Source of the DNA: Candidatus Peregrinibacteria bacterium
GTDB lineage: Bacteria > Patescibacteriota > Gracilibacteria > UM-FILTER-43-11
Length of the DNA stretch: 64,000 nt
Direction of reading: 5' to 3'
Assembly: GCA_016699515.1 (NCBI GenBank)
Contig: CP064978.1
Span: 558,001 to 622,000, forward strand
The translations under genes and the position numbers were made by a program. The notes beneath the pieces are model-generated. The model saw only the letters and a list, made by a program, of their open reading frames with translations, was not told the origin of the DNA and ran no database searches. How positions within the stretch are numbered: position 1 is the first letter of the stretch; every line of letters begins with the position of its first letter. Shown here in pieces: positions 39,542 through 48,720 of this stretch.

Positions 39542-39600
39542 GTAGGCAACTTAGGAGCAGGTTTTCAGCCTCCATTTTATAGGGTGCGCCCGTTGTTTTT

Positions 39601-39652
39601 ACAAGCATTGGGGGGGTGACGAGTGATTGACACCCTTAAAATTGACCAAATT
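39601..39652. repeat. 50-bp direct repeat, copy B (right of the TRIC gene)
   Basis: ACAAGC..., GTGACGAGTGATTGACAC, TTAAAATTGACCAAATTG. The TTGACC in this copy doubles as the -35 of the promoter for the gene at 39677. Confidence 0.75.
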
Positions 39653-39670
39653 GATTTTTTGTGTTATAAA
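39642..39670 (+). promoter_or_regulatory. Promoter giving a probably leaderless mRNA
   Basis: TTGACC 39642-39647 and TATAAA 39665-39670, 17 bases apart. The ATG of the downstream gene is at 39677, the position where transcription would start, so the message would have no 5' leader and no ribosome-binding site. The alternative start upstream at 39623 would overlap the promoter. Confidence 0.6.
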
Positions 39671-39676
39671 TTCCTT

Positions 39677-41525
39677 ATGAAAAAACCGCTACACACCTCC
39701 CCTCCGGCCGCGGCTAACGATGAAGCGTTGAGTAGTGCTTTTACTTTGCTGCCTCTTCAATCTGATCATGGCGTTGCAACCGTTTTTACGGCTGACGCAA
39801 CTCCGGTTCGCGTAGCGGCTAGCGTTAACGATTTTTCCCCGGTTCCACATTACTTTCAGGCCGGGGAGCAATTGATCGTTATTGTGCGAGATAATTATTT
39901 TGATGTCGTTCCGCTCAATCCAGATTCTGATCCATCCCTTTTTGCGCGCGAACGATTGACGCGTGGATTTCGCCATCGAACTGGCGATATTTTAGAGCCG
40001 GCCCTTGTGTATCCAAGCCAGCTATTCCCAAGTTATTTGCACGAAACCGAGGCGGATTATCGTGATCGCTCACTAGCACTTAATATTGTTTCCAACTTTC
40101 CCACTTGGCAAAAACGCGTTATGGAACTTACGGGCTTTTTCGCTGCCAACCAGCTCGGTTGAACTTCGGCTGCAAGCTTTTTTTCGCTTAGTTTACGAGT
40201 CTTTTTCGGCTACGGAATGTACTCAATTCAAGCAAGCCTTTTCGAATATTCCCGAGGTGCTTCGGCCCGAAATTGTGCGGCTTTTTGAATTGTTTTATTT
40301 TGATCGGTCTTTATTAGAACGCTTTTACGAGGTGACTCGCGCGATGGATGAGGATGCGCTATCAACCTTTATTCCGTTGTTTACGGCACGAGTTCAGGAT
40401 CATTTTTTATGGTATGAAAAGCTTCCCGAGCGCATCAAGCGCGACTATATGAATGCATCTCGCGAATTTACCCACCTTGAGTTGGGTTCGTTTGTTTCTT
40501 TGGATTTTCCCCCTGATGAAATTTTTGATCCTCAAGCATTATTTAAGCGATTGATTGCCAGCGCTTCCGCCCCGCTCACCCAGCCCGATGTCCCCATTGA
40601 GCCATGTAAACCCCTTACTTTTTTGCCTATCTTGCTCAAATCCATTCGACCATATATGGGGAGTGACGATCGTATTCATCCGATCGTGCCCCGCGGACTG
40701 CGAGCTTTGAGTGATCGTTGTTTTGATTTCGGGGGTTTTCACGGCGATCCTTCGATTATTTCGATAATCGATGCCGGATTGGAATTTCCTTATCCTCAGC
40801 AGTTCGGTCCGGACGACTATCGAATGTTTTGCGAAACAGTTCAACAAGAAATTGAACCGTTTGACCCCGATCACGCGCGCCATGTGATCGATCGATTGCC
40901 TCTTCAATTGCAAGATCGCAATACCACTTTTATTCGGGTTCATTTGGATGGAAAACCCGCAGGTATGTGCCGTGTACAGGCAAAAGGTGATGGCGAAACC
41001 TATGAAATAGGCACTCTTTATGTTGCGAAAGCGTTTCGCACTTTGCTCCCGGGTGCCTTTCTTCAGTTAGCTGCTAGCGCTTATCTGCCGTGGAACGCAA
41101 AAAAGATTGCGATTACTTCCACTCGTACTCCGGCTATGTTTCGACATATTGAGGGCCATGCCGTGGCTACACGGTTTGATTTTACCGATGATGCCGCGGG
41201 CAAAAGTGCTGAACTTTTTTATTTAGAGAATTATGATCCCAATTGTTATTCAACCAAGGATGTCAAAAAATTTCCGCCTGATTCTGTTGTAGCGATGGCG
41301 GATAGAGCTCATGGATCTTTTGAAGCGGGCGACGACATAGTTGCACGGACCTTTGATGCACGAGTTGGACACAATCAACCTTTCATTGATTTTACCCGAT
41401 TAGCCTTTGATGCGGGGTATCATGTGACCCGCTGTTTTCCTGAGCAGCCCAATAATCTTTCAAAAATTTACGTGATTTATGAACGGCCTAGCAATACGGC
41501 TCCTCGTTCCGATACTGAAGATTGA
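39677..41525 (+). CDS. Large protein with GNAT-like acetyltransferase domain (frame broken)
   Basis: About 615 residues when joined; break near 40138-40145 (T-run in GGGCTTTTTCGC). Residues ~1-400 are unrecognised and mixed helix/strand. Towards the end, TTFIRVHLDGKPAGMCRVQ, YEIGTLYVAKAFRTLLPGAF and LPWNAKKIAITSTRTPAMF follow the strand-strand-helix order of a GNAT fold, although the acetyl-CoA loop (usually R/QxxGxG/A) is poorly conserved (FRTLLPGAF). The gene converges on the TrmB-type regulator and their ends overlap by 38 bases. The substrate is unknown; the GNAT assignment is moderate. Confidence 0.6.
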
Positions 41526-42288
41526 TGGGTTGCTGCCGTGCGTAATACCAGGCCATTTTAAAAATAGAAAACTGATTTTGTGCGATAAAGTCATTTTCGA
41601 TAATCACTCCGGTCATGTCACTTTCTTTTCCTGAATAGAACGCCACTTTATTTCCATAAACGTGGTAATTGATTTCGAACGGAAATTCTTTTTGATCGGC
41701 CAGCAGCGTAATTCGATTCATCTTTTTATCGAGTTTGCGGTATTCAAGGGTTCGCGGATTGTTGTTAAAAATGGAACGTGCTTTGGTTTTGAGATTTATG
41801 CGCTTAGGTATATATTCTTTTTCTATGTACTCCATTAATTTAGGATGTGCGTCGTCGGGAATGCATAAAACGGCATTGATGGGTTTGTTGTCTCGCAGTA
41901 CGTCATTGAACATTTCGATCAGTCCATCCAATCCTTCGTAGAATCGCATTTTTGGTAATATGGATTGGGGATTTTGCAGTTTCTTTAACTCCCCCATAAT
42001 TTGGTCCAGAGCGATTCCTTTCTGCGATACCTGCTCGTGTTCTTTTTTTACCAGTTCGTGTAAATATTCCGGTGATTTAGCTGTGTAAATAAAACCACCG
42101 TTCTTGTTGGTGTCCACGATTAGACCCTTATTGACCAATTGCTGACAAGTATACTTTGCCGTTGTTCTTGGAATATTTAGCCGGCGAGCAATGGAAGACG
42201 CCGGAGCGGTTCCCACACTTAAAAGGCTTATATATACGTCTATTTGGTTATTGCTTAGGCCTAATTTTAATAGGACATCATGGATCAT
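41488..42288 (-). CDS. TrmB-family transcriptional regulator
   Basis: A 266-residue regulator starting at the ATG at 42288. The N-terminal winged helix is typical of TrmB: LLKLGLSNNQIDVYISLLSVG, ASSIARRLNIPRTTAKYTCQQLVNKGLI. The rest, with FYEGLDGLIEMFNDVL and ITLLADQKEFPFEINYHVYGNK, resembles the effector/PLD-like domain of TrmB proteins widespread in Candidate Phyla Radiation genomes. The ligand is unknown. Its end overlaps the convergent GNAT-like gene by 38 bases. Confidence 0.85.
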   Translation of the reverse strand: MIHDVLLKLGLSNNQIDVYISLLSVGTAPASSIARRLNIPRTTAKYTCQQLVNKGLIVDTNKNGGFIYTAKSPEYLHELVKKEHEQVSQKGIALDQIMGELKKLQNPQSILPKMRFYEGLDGLIEMFNDVLRDNKPINAVLCIPDDAHPKLMEYIEKEYIPKRINLKTKARSIFNNNPRTLEYRKLDKKMNRITLLADQKEFPFEINYHVYGNKVAFYSGKESDMTGVIIENDFIAQNQFSIFKMAWYYARQQPINLQYRNEEPYC

Positions 42289-42332
42289 TACTGCCAATTT
42301 ACAATAACTTTTTTAATTTAGCAACTTTTGTG

Positions 42333-43458
42333 TCAACTTTGATTTGCCAGCTTAAGTTCCACCACACTTTCCATGTGATTGGTCTGCGGGAACAAATCGA
42401 ATATCGCCGCTGATTTGAGTTCATACTTTTTTAAAAACTTAGGCAGATCTTTTCGTAACTGTTCAACGTTGCACGAAATGTAAATAATATGTTCCGGCTT
42501 TTTTTGAATGATTTCGCGCACCGTTCGCGGGTCCATCCCTGCTCGGGGTGGATCGGTGATTACAAACAGGGGCTTGGGAATTTTCAGTCTTTTCAAGTTT
42601 TTGGCATCCATGCACTTGGCTTGGGCGTTGGTGATGTGATTCTTTTTTATGTTAACCAGCGCCGAATCGATGCAGCCCTGAAAGCCTTCCACAATCCACA
42701 CCGACTCAAATTGATCGGCGTTCAGAATGCCAAAGGTGCCCACACCCCCGTATAAATCGAGCAAATGCATGCCCTTGGTGTCTTCTTTTTCAATCAGGCC
42801 ACGCACGTATTGATGCATTTTTTCGGCCATTACGTCGTTGTTCTGAAAAAACCCTTGCACCGAAAAATTGAAACGGTTTGCCTAAATAGGTTCCGGTCAG
42901 TTCATCGGAGCCCTTAATGACCTTGTAATCGTTTCCGGTACTGCGGTCGGATTCCGGTGATTCGTGGGTGATCAAAATATTTTTAGCCGACGACTTTTTG
43001 CTAAAATCCTCCACCTTTTTATAAGCAGCCTGCAAATCGGGCGACTTGGAATTCACCACGAATGAGATCGATGAATCCCCTTTCGGGGTGCGGATGACGG
43101 CATACCGAAACGTGCCGGTTTTTTCGCGCAAACTGTACGCGTCGTACCCGTGTTCGTCGAAATAAGTGCGCACTTCGGTTAATAGTTGGTTGAGCTCGGG
43201 ATTCGAAATTACGCACTGTTCAACATCGACAATTCTTAGCCACGAACCTTTGCGCCGAAATCCCAGGCCCCCCTTGTGAAAGGCCAGATCCATACGATTG
43301 CGATAAAAATACTCCTGATCACTAAAGATCTGAATATCGTCGTACTTAATGGCTTTTGCCAGCCGATTGGCCTTGTTCTTCAGCTGTTCTTGATAGGCTA
43401 AATGCTGAGTATCGCACCCCCCGCAACTATTAAAATATGGGCATTTTGGGTTTCGCAT
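42333..43458 (-). CDS. 23S rRNA (uracil-5-)-methyltransferase, RlmD/TrmA family (frame broken)
   Basis: A SAM-dependent RNA m5U methyltransferase. An iron-sulfur cluster cysteine set opens the protein (KCPYFNSCGGC, later VEQC). The Rossmann motif is LLDLYGGVGTFGI, the uridine-binding loop DPPRAGMDP, and the catalytic nucleophile motif YISCN. The TRAM domain seen in RlmD is absent at the N-terminus, as in RlmC-like forms. The break is in a run of As at 42862-42866 (5 present, 4 expected), between KPFQF and VQGFFQNND; joined length is ~375 residues. Which uridine is methylated (tRNA U54 or 23S) cannot be told from sequence. Confidence 0.88.
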
Positions 43459-43497
43459 TCGTTTGGAGTTTTAAGAGATTTTAGAATTTTAGGAGCT

Positions 43498-43511
43498 TTG
43501 GGACGTCCCAA
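43498..43511. repeat. 14-bp perfect palindrome TTGGGACGTCCCAA
   Basis: It lies 40 bases upstream of the rlmD-like start, within AT-rich repeat sequence (TTTTAAGAGATTTTAGAATTTTAG). It could be a dimer-binding site or a chance part of the intergenic repeat. Confidence 0.5.
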
Positions 43512-43546
43512 TTCTCGCACATCTATCCAAACTCTTCAAACTCCCA

Positions 43547-43642
43547 TTAGACTATAACCACAACGAACAGTGCAAAGCTAGCCATGCTGAGCATAGCGGC
43601 ACCTCCGATAATGATTCCGATGCTGAGGATTTGAGAATTCAT
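43547..43642 (-). CDS. Possible 31-residue single-helix membrane peptide
   Basis: ATG at 43642 to TAA at 43547 encodes MNSQILSIGIIIGG then AAMLSMASFALFVVVIV: one continuous hydrophobic helix with a short polar start, no charges. Small membrane peptides of this type exist in many operons, but its reality rests only on the hydrophobic, stop-free composition. No clear ribosome site is seen. Confidence 0.35.
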   Translation of the reverse strand: MNSQILSIGIIIGGAAMLSMASFALFVVVIV

Positions 43643-43703
43643 AACTAACAAAAATAATGTTCATGAGCTAGTACACGTTGTTGTTTTATTTGTTACGCAT
43701 TTT

Positions 43704-44035
43704 TTAGAATTCGCTCGATTTTCTTCCCTGCTCAAAAATTCGCACGATTTCGCTTTTAATATATATGGTTAGTTTGGCGGCCAGTGCCTCTGGGTTGTGG
43801 GCGTTCACTCCTGCAAAAAGTTCACCCTTCATTCCCATTTCAATTAAATCGTTAAGTGGAAAGTAACTACATCGACACGTTTTATCTCCGCTGATGTCTC
43901 GCCCTCTTTTTTTGCTAAAATTAATTGAAGTATTTTTTCTCGAACCGCTCTGAAATTAAAGGCTTCTGGATCTCTTGATATTCCTTCGACTTCGGTTCCA
44001 CTACTATTGTTTAAAAACTCCAGTTTCGGGGGCAT
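43704..44035 (-). CDS. Small hypothetical protein (frame broken)
   Basis: About 110 residues when joined across a break at 43852-43855, where an A is missing between TFHL and NDLIEMG. The protein is soluble: MPPKLEFLNNSSGTEVEG, NFRAVREKILQLILAKKEG, then NDLIEMGMKGELFAGVNAHN, and a C-terminal helix ALAAKLTIYIKSEIVRIFEQ. No family is recognised. It is divergent from the glycosyltransferase gene. Confidence 0.5.
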
Positions 44036-44083
44036 TATGCGATTCGTTAGGGCTGGTTTTTTATTCTATGCTAAGATTGGGTT

Positions 44084-45026
44084 ATGTCAAAATTAAAAAT
44101 TACCGTGGGGGTGGTGCTGTATACAACAAAGCCCCAAGCGCGAGGCGTTGACCCTGCTTCGCAAAGCAATTCCCACTTTGATGAAAAGAGCAAAAGTGAG
44201 CATCGGAGAAAATAAAATGCACAGTGGGGGCCACAATGAATTAATTCGCACAATGAAAGGCGATGTTTATCTATGTGCCAGCAACGACATGCTTTACCCC
44301 AAAGGGCTACTCTCGGATTGGATTCATGCGTTTGAACCCGTGATGAATGAATATGGGTCGAGCGCGATCAAGTTGTTACAGTGGCAATCAAATGGCTACC
44401 AAATTGATACCAAATTGATACCAAAAAGACTCGATTCCATGGGCCTCGGCATTCGGCGTAATCATCATTTTTATGATGCGGGCCAAGGCGAAGTGGATAC
44501 TGGACAATACGATGCGGTGAATGAGGCTTTTGGTCCGTCGGCAGCGCTGGCGCTCTACACCAAAGCAGCCCTGGACGCGATTTCTTATCAAAACGAAGTC
44601 GGCAAGCTGGAATACTTTGATGAGCTGCTTCATTTTAAAAACGATGTCGATTTGGCCTATCGTTTGCAATGGGCCGGGTTTCGTTGTCGTGTGTTTCCTC
44701 AGTTTTATGCCCAACATGCGCGTGGAACCGGTGCGAAAGGATCGGTGCTTGGCTCTCGAAAACACAAAGGCCGTTTTGAAAAAGACAATAGTTTTTGGGG
44801 CCAACAGGTCGTTCTTTATAAAAACATGGACGCCCGATTTGCTTTTGTTACCCGCTTGGCGTCGCTCACGCGCCAGCTGTTGATGATTGGATATGCACTA
44901 TTTTTTGAACGACATCTTATTCGCGTGCTTCGCAAGCTAAAGCAATCCGAAAAGGCGCTCGAGCTTCGACGGAAAGCAGTTGTTAAAAATGTGAAACCAA
45001 TTATTATAGAGGCGCTGATGTGCTAG
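44084..45026 (+). CDS. Family 2 glycosyltransferase (frame broken)
   Basis: About 314 residues when joined. The ATG at 44084 opens KLKITVGVVLY, a typical GT2 first strand; the frame shifts between 44125 and 44145 into ALTLLRKAIPTLMKR, GGHNELIRTMKGDVYLCASND (the acceptor/DXD region is C-A-S-N-D), then FGPSAALALYTKAAL and EYFDELLHFKNDVDLAYRLQWAGF, the late acidic motif of rhamnosyltransferase-like GT2 enzymes. It is not membrane-spanning. A second GT2 gene follows, so both probably build a cell-surface glycan. Confidence 0.8.
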
Positions 45027-45104
45027 TTAAGAGTTAATAATTAATAGTTAAGAGTTATCTCCGCTTATTAGATTCTTAATTCTTAACTCTTAATTTTTAA
45101 CTGA
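45024..45104. repeat. AT-rich iterated repeat between the two glycosyltransferases
   Basis: GTTAAGAGTTAATAATTAATAG and its continuation are partly mirrored by TTAATTCTTAACTCTTAATTTTTAAC, giving a long imperfect inverted repeat that ends 3 bases before the next ATG. Confidence 0.65.
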
Positions 45105-45106
45105 TC

Positions 45107-45928
45107 ATGAAAGCTTCAATAATCATCGTCGATTATCACAAGGCCAAGCGCGTACTTAAAAATGTGGAAACGATTGTGTGCCAAAAAACCAATTTTGATT
45201 TTGAGATCATCATTGTGGATAACAGTTGCCACGAGGCCAATGCTGCACTTTTAAAAACGTTGGAAGCTTTGCCGCATGTCCGTGTGATTGTGAATACCGA
45301 AAACACCGGGTATTCCAAGGCAAATAACTTGGCGGCCAAGCAGGCCAAAGGTGATTACCTGGTTTTGGTGAATCCGGATATCGTATGGCCTGAGGTTGAT
45401 ACGCTTCAAATTTTGATCGATGAAATGGAGCGACACCCGAAAATTGGAGTATTGGGCCCCAAACAGATCAATGAAACGGATGGCAAAATTACGATGACCG
45501 TGCGCGCCTTTCCTCATTTGGGCTTGCAAATCAGTCGGCGTACGTGGCTTCGTCATTTACCCTTTATTCGTTCACGAGTGGCGTATGATGAAATGACCCA
45601 CTTGGACTACAGCCAAGTTCAGCCGGTGGATTGGATTCAGTCTTCTTTTTGGGTCACACGCCGCTCTTTGTGGCAGCAACTTAAGGGGCTGAGCGAGGCC
45701 TATTTTGTTTTTATGGCCGACCCGGGTTATTGCCATAAAAGTTTGGAACGGGGTTACGAGGTCATTTATTATCCCAAAGTGACCGTGTATGCCGACGGGC
45801 AGCGCGCTAGCCAAGGAGGATTTTTAACGTTTCTGAAAAACCGTATCATTCGTTTGCACTTTAAAGACGCACTGACGTATCGCATGATTCATCAGGGGAA
45901 GGTGAATCCCAGGAAAGCCAAACAATAA
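45107..45928 (+). CDS. Family 2 glycosyltransferase
   Basis: A complete 273-residue GT-A fold enzyme of the rhamnosyltransferase-like type. MKASIIIVDYHKAKRVLKNV, FEIIIVDNSCHEAN, TGYSKANNLAAKQAKGDYLVLVNPDI (the DXD position is N-P-D) and FMADPGYCHKSLERGYEVIYYP are diagnostic. It is cytoplasmic-faced and uses an NDP-sugar. RmlA, 2 kb away, would supply dTDP-glucose, the precursor of dTDP-rhamnose, which agrees with this gene's type. Confidence 0.92.
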   Translation: MKASIIIVDYHKAKRVLKNVETIVCQKTNFDFEIIIVDNSCHEANAALLKTLEALPHVRVIVNTENTGYSKANNLAAKQAKGDYLVLVNPDIVWPEVDTLQILIDEMERHPKIGVLGPKQINETDGKITMTVRAFPHLGLQISRRTWLRHLPFIRSRVAYDEMTHLDYSQVQPVDWIQSSFWVTRRSLWQQLKGLSEAYFVFMADPGYCHKSLERGYEVIYYPKVTVYADGQRASQGGFLTFLKNRIIRLHFKDALTYRMIHQGKVNPRKAKQ

Positions 45929-45976
45929 AGCGAGAGTGGTTGCATTTATTCATTTCTCTTGTAGCATGGATTCACT

Positions 45977-47963
45977 ATGAAATTTTCTTGGTTTAATCGT
46001 CGGTTCTTGGTCACTTTGCTGATTTTAGTTGCTGTGTTGTTCGGAATGTATTTTGCTCTACGGTTTAGGCGTGCCCTATTGGTGCTGGAACGCTTTACCA
46101 ATGCTCAACACACATTGATCTCCGATTTTTCCACCCTTCAAGAGGCTTATTTGGATTTTGGTAATGATTTGAATGACATTCGTTCCTATTTGCGGATGGA
46201 TGCCAATGATTACGAGCCGCTCGAAATTGATTTGCCCGAAGACGATACGCAATCCATTCAAGAAACCTTGTTTTCTCGACTTTTGGCTCATCAGTCACAG
46301 CGCGATGTTGAACGCCAAAACCAAATCCATTTCAAGGCCTTTCAGGAGCTTACGATGGATTCATTTTTTAGTTTTTTGCAGAAAAATAGCTTAACGCCTA
46401 CTGTTGAAACGTTTGAGGATTCCATGATTTTACTCATTCACGATTCATTGAATCACGAAGTGATTAAGTACTACTTCAATAAAAATTCCGGCGAGCTGAT
46501 TCGAAAAACCCCGCTTATGAAAGAGTCACTCGTTGTGACCGATTTGGACGAATTTGCCGACCAACAACAAAGACAATTATCCCGCGAACTGAAGCGTTTG
46601 ACTGTGTATTTTCAGACCGCGGATATTCTCAATTTATTTTTTGAATCGGATGACGGGCAAAATATTTTAGCCAACAAATCCTTGGTTGTGGTGCAGGATA
46701 CGGCAGAATATCAATTGCTGAATACGGATCAAGAACGTGTTGCCACTCTCACCATCAATCCAAACTACGGTTCTGTAACTGCCTACGATGTTTATTTGGA
46801 GGACTCTACGATCTTGTCAGCCAAAAATCTACTTTCGGATTTGCAAGATTGGCTGGTTGCTTTTTCGGTTTTTAATTCGCGTCAACGTACCCTTCAAAAA
46901 AAACAGGATGTGTTCGAGGCAACCTTTGTGGACCCTGATTACTTAAAGGCATTGGATCGACTGAATTACACTATTAAGCGGAATGAGGCTGAATCTGATT
47001 TTTTGGAATATGATTTAATGGACGAAACGGGCGCATTGGTTGAACGCTATCGGTTTGATTTGGGTACCGGCGAGCTCGAGGATTCACCTGAGCCTGAAGC
47101 AAGCGCTTCTTCTAAAAAAAAGCCCTGACGAGCCGATAATATTCAACAAACGTCTTTATTTACTGTTAGGCGGTCTGCATGCCGATAAGGTGGATTCGCT
47201 TATGCTGGTTCAAATTAATGAGGCCAACCAAACTATTCGCATGGTGAGTATTCCTCGCGATTTGTTTGTGAATCGGCGAAAAATCAATGAATACTACGCG
47301 CTGTACGGTGCCGACTATTTTACGCGCTTAATCACTGATTTGACCGGCTTTTCGATCGACCACACCATGTTTGTGGATATGCTGGCCTTTGTGGATTTAA
47401 TTGATGCAATGGGCGGAGTGGACGTTACCCTTTCTACCCCTTTGGTTGATCCGACGTATCGCACGGTGGACGCAGGAAAGGAAGGTACCCTTTATTATGA
47501 GATCGGCACTCATCATTTAGGGGGAATTGAGGCCCTTCGCTTAGCCAGAAGTCGCCATACCACCTCGGACTTTAGCCGCTCCGAGCGTCAGCAACTTATT
47601 TTTAAGGCGATGTTGGCTAAGGCGCGCTCGTTTGAATTGGGCAGCGCTCGTTCGATTGCCGGTTTATTAAAAACCATTTTAACTAAAACGGACACGAGTT
47701 TTACTTTTTCTGAAGCGCTCTCGTATTACTATCGTTATCAGTCTTACTCTGTCGACCGAACTTCTGTGCTTTCAACGGCCAACGTGCTCACGTCGCCTCC
47801 TTATATTTTGCTGGCGGATTGCCAGCGGATGATTGAAGAGGCTATGCGCCATGCACGCCCGATTCCTGATTGCCTCGATCACCCGCACGCCTATACGCTC
47901 ATTCCGCTTAATGATGATTGGGATTTGATCCGCAACTATATTAAAGAAGTTTTTAACGGCTGA
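45977..47963 (+). CDS. LytR-CpsA-Psr family protein with long N-terminal extension (frame broken)
   Basis: About 660 residues when joined across an A-run at 47113-47120 (8 As, 7 expected). An N-terminal helix (RFLVTLLILVAVLFGMYFAL) anchors it. About 330 residues of unrecognised acidic and helical sequence follow (coiled-coil-like). Then comes the LCP domain: DKVDSLMLVQINEANQTIRMVSIPRDLFV, KINEYYALYG, FVDLIDAMGGVDVTL, GIEALRLARSRH, SDFSRSERQQ, with the Arg residues that bind the polyprenyl-pyrophosphate donor. LCP enzymes ligate glycopolymers to the wall. If the frame break were real, the LCP part would lack its membrane anchor. Confidence 0.85.
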
Positions 47964-48660
47964 GTTCGCGAATCACTTGATTCGCGCGGAACAAACTTTC
48001 GAAAGTGCCGGCGTCGATCCATTCGCCTTTGACCACGGTGGCTTTTAGACTGCCTTCATCCAAATACTTTCGATTAAGGTCGGTGATTTCGAGCTCGCCG
48101 CGCTTGGACGGGGCGAGTGATTTGGCTTTGGCCACAACAGTGCTATCGTACAGGTACAATCCGGTTTGCGCGTAATTCGATTTGGGTGTTTCGGGTTTTT
48201 CTTCGATGCTCACCACTTGATCGCCGTTCATTTCGACTACACCAAAACGCTCGGGGTCGTGCACTTCTTTTACAAACACATGCGCGCCGCTTTGGAATGA
48301 CTGAATCACTTCACTCATGTCGTCGGTGAAAATGTTGTCACCCAAAATCAGCGCACAAGGTTTTCCGTCGATAAAGTCCTCGCCAATCAAAATGGCTTCG
48401 GCTAGCCCGTTGGGCTTATCTTGTACTTCGTACCGCAGTTCGGCTCCCAACTCTTTGCCCGATCCCAACAGCTCCATAAAATCCCCGGAATGTTCGGGTG
48501 ATACGATGATCAAAATGTCTTTAATTCCGGCTTTCAATAAGGTTTGCAGCGGAAAGTAAATCATTGGGCGATCGTAAACCGGCAGCAATTGCTTGCTGGT
48601 CACTTTGGTGAGTGGGCTTAACCGACTCCCGGTGCCTCCGGCTAGGATGATACCCTTCAT
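47953..48660 (-). CDS. Sugar-1-phosphate thymidylyltransferase (RmlA-like)
   Basis: A 235-residue nucleotidyltransferase; start at the ATG 48660. KGIILAGGTGSRLSPLTKVTSKQLLPVYDRPMI (in part) is the NTP-binding loop, with LILGDNIFTDD, VVSIEEKPETPKSNYAQTGLY and GEWIDAGTFESL. It makes dTDP-glucose or a similar activated sugar. It is shorter than classical RmlA (~290 residues), matching the short archaeal/RfbA-like type. It converges with the LCP gene (ends overlap by 11 bases) and belongs functionally to the glycan cluster. Confidence 0.9.
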   Translation of the reverse strand: MKGIILAGGTGSRLSPLTKVTSKQLLPVYDRPMIYFPLQTLLKAGIKDILIIVSPEHSGDFMELLGSGKELGAELRYEVQDKPNGLAEAILIGEDFIDGKPCALILGDNIFTDDMSEVIQSFQSGAHVFVKEVHDPERFGVVEMNGDQVVSIEEKPETPKSNYAQTGLYLYDSTVVAKAKSLAPSKRGELEITDLNRKYLDEGSLKATVVKGEWIDAGTFESLFRANQVIRELSR

Positions 48661-48661
48661 G

Positions 48662-48720
48662 ATCAATTACGAATTACGAATTAAAAATTACGCCCGCCTG
48701 AGGCGGGACGAATTAAGAAT
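48662..48720. repeat. AT-rich repeat with embedded GC palindrome
   Basis: Repeats of AATTACG and its mirror (ATTACGAATTACGAATTAAAAATTACG) surround the hairpin CCCGCC-TGA-GGCGGG at about 48692-48706. The same combination of AT iterons and GC palindrome recurs near 60947 and 3116. Confidence 0.65.
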
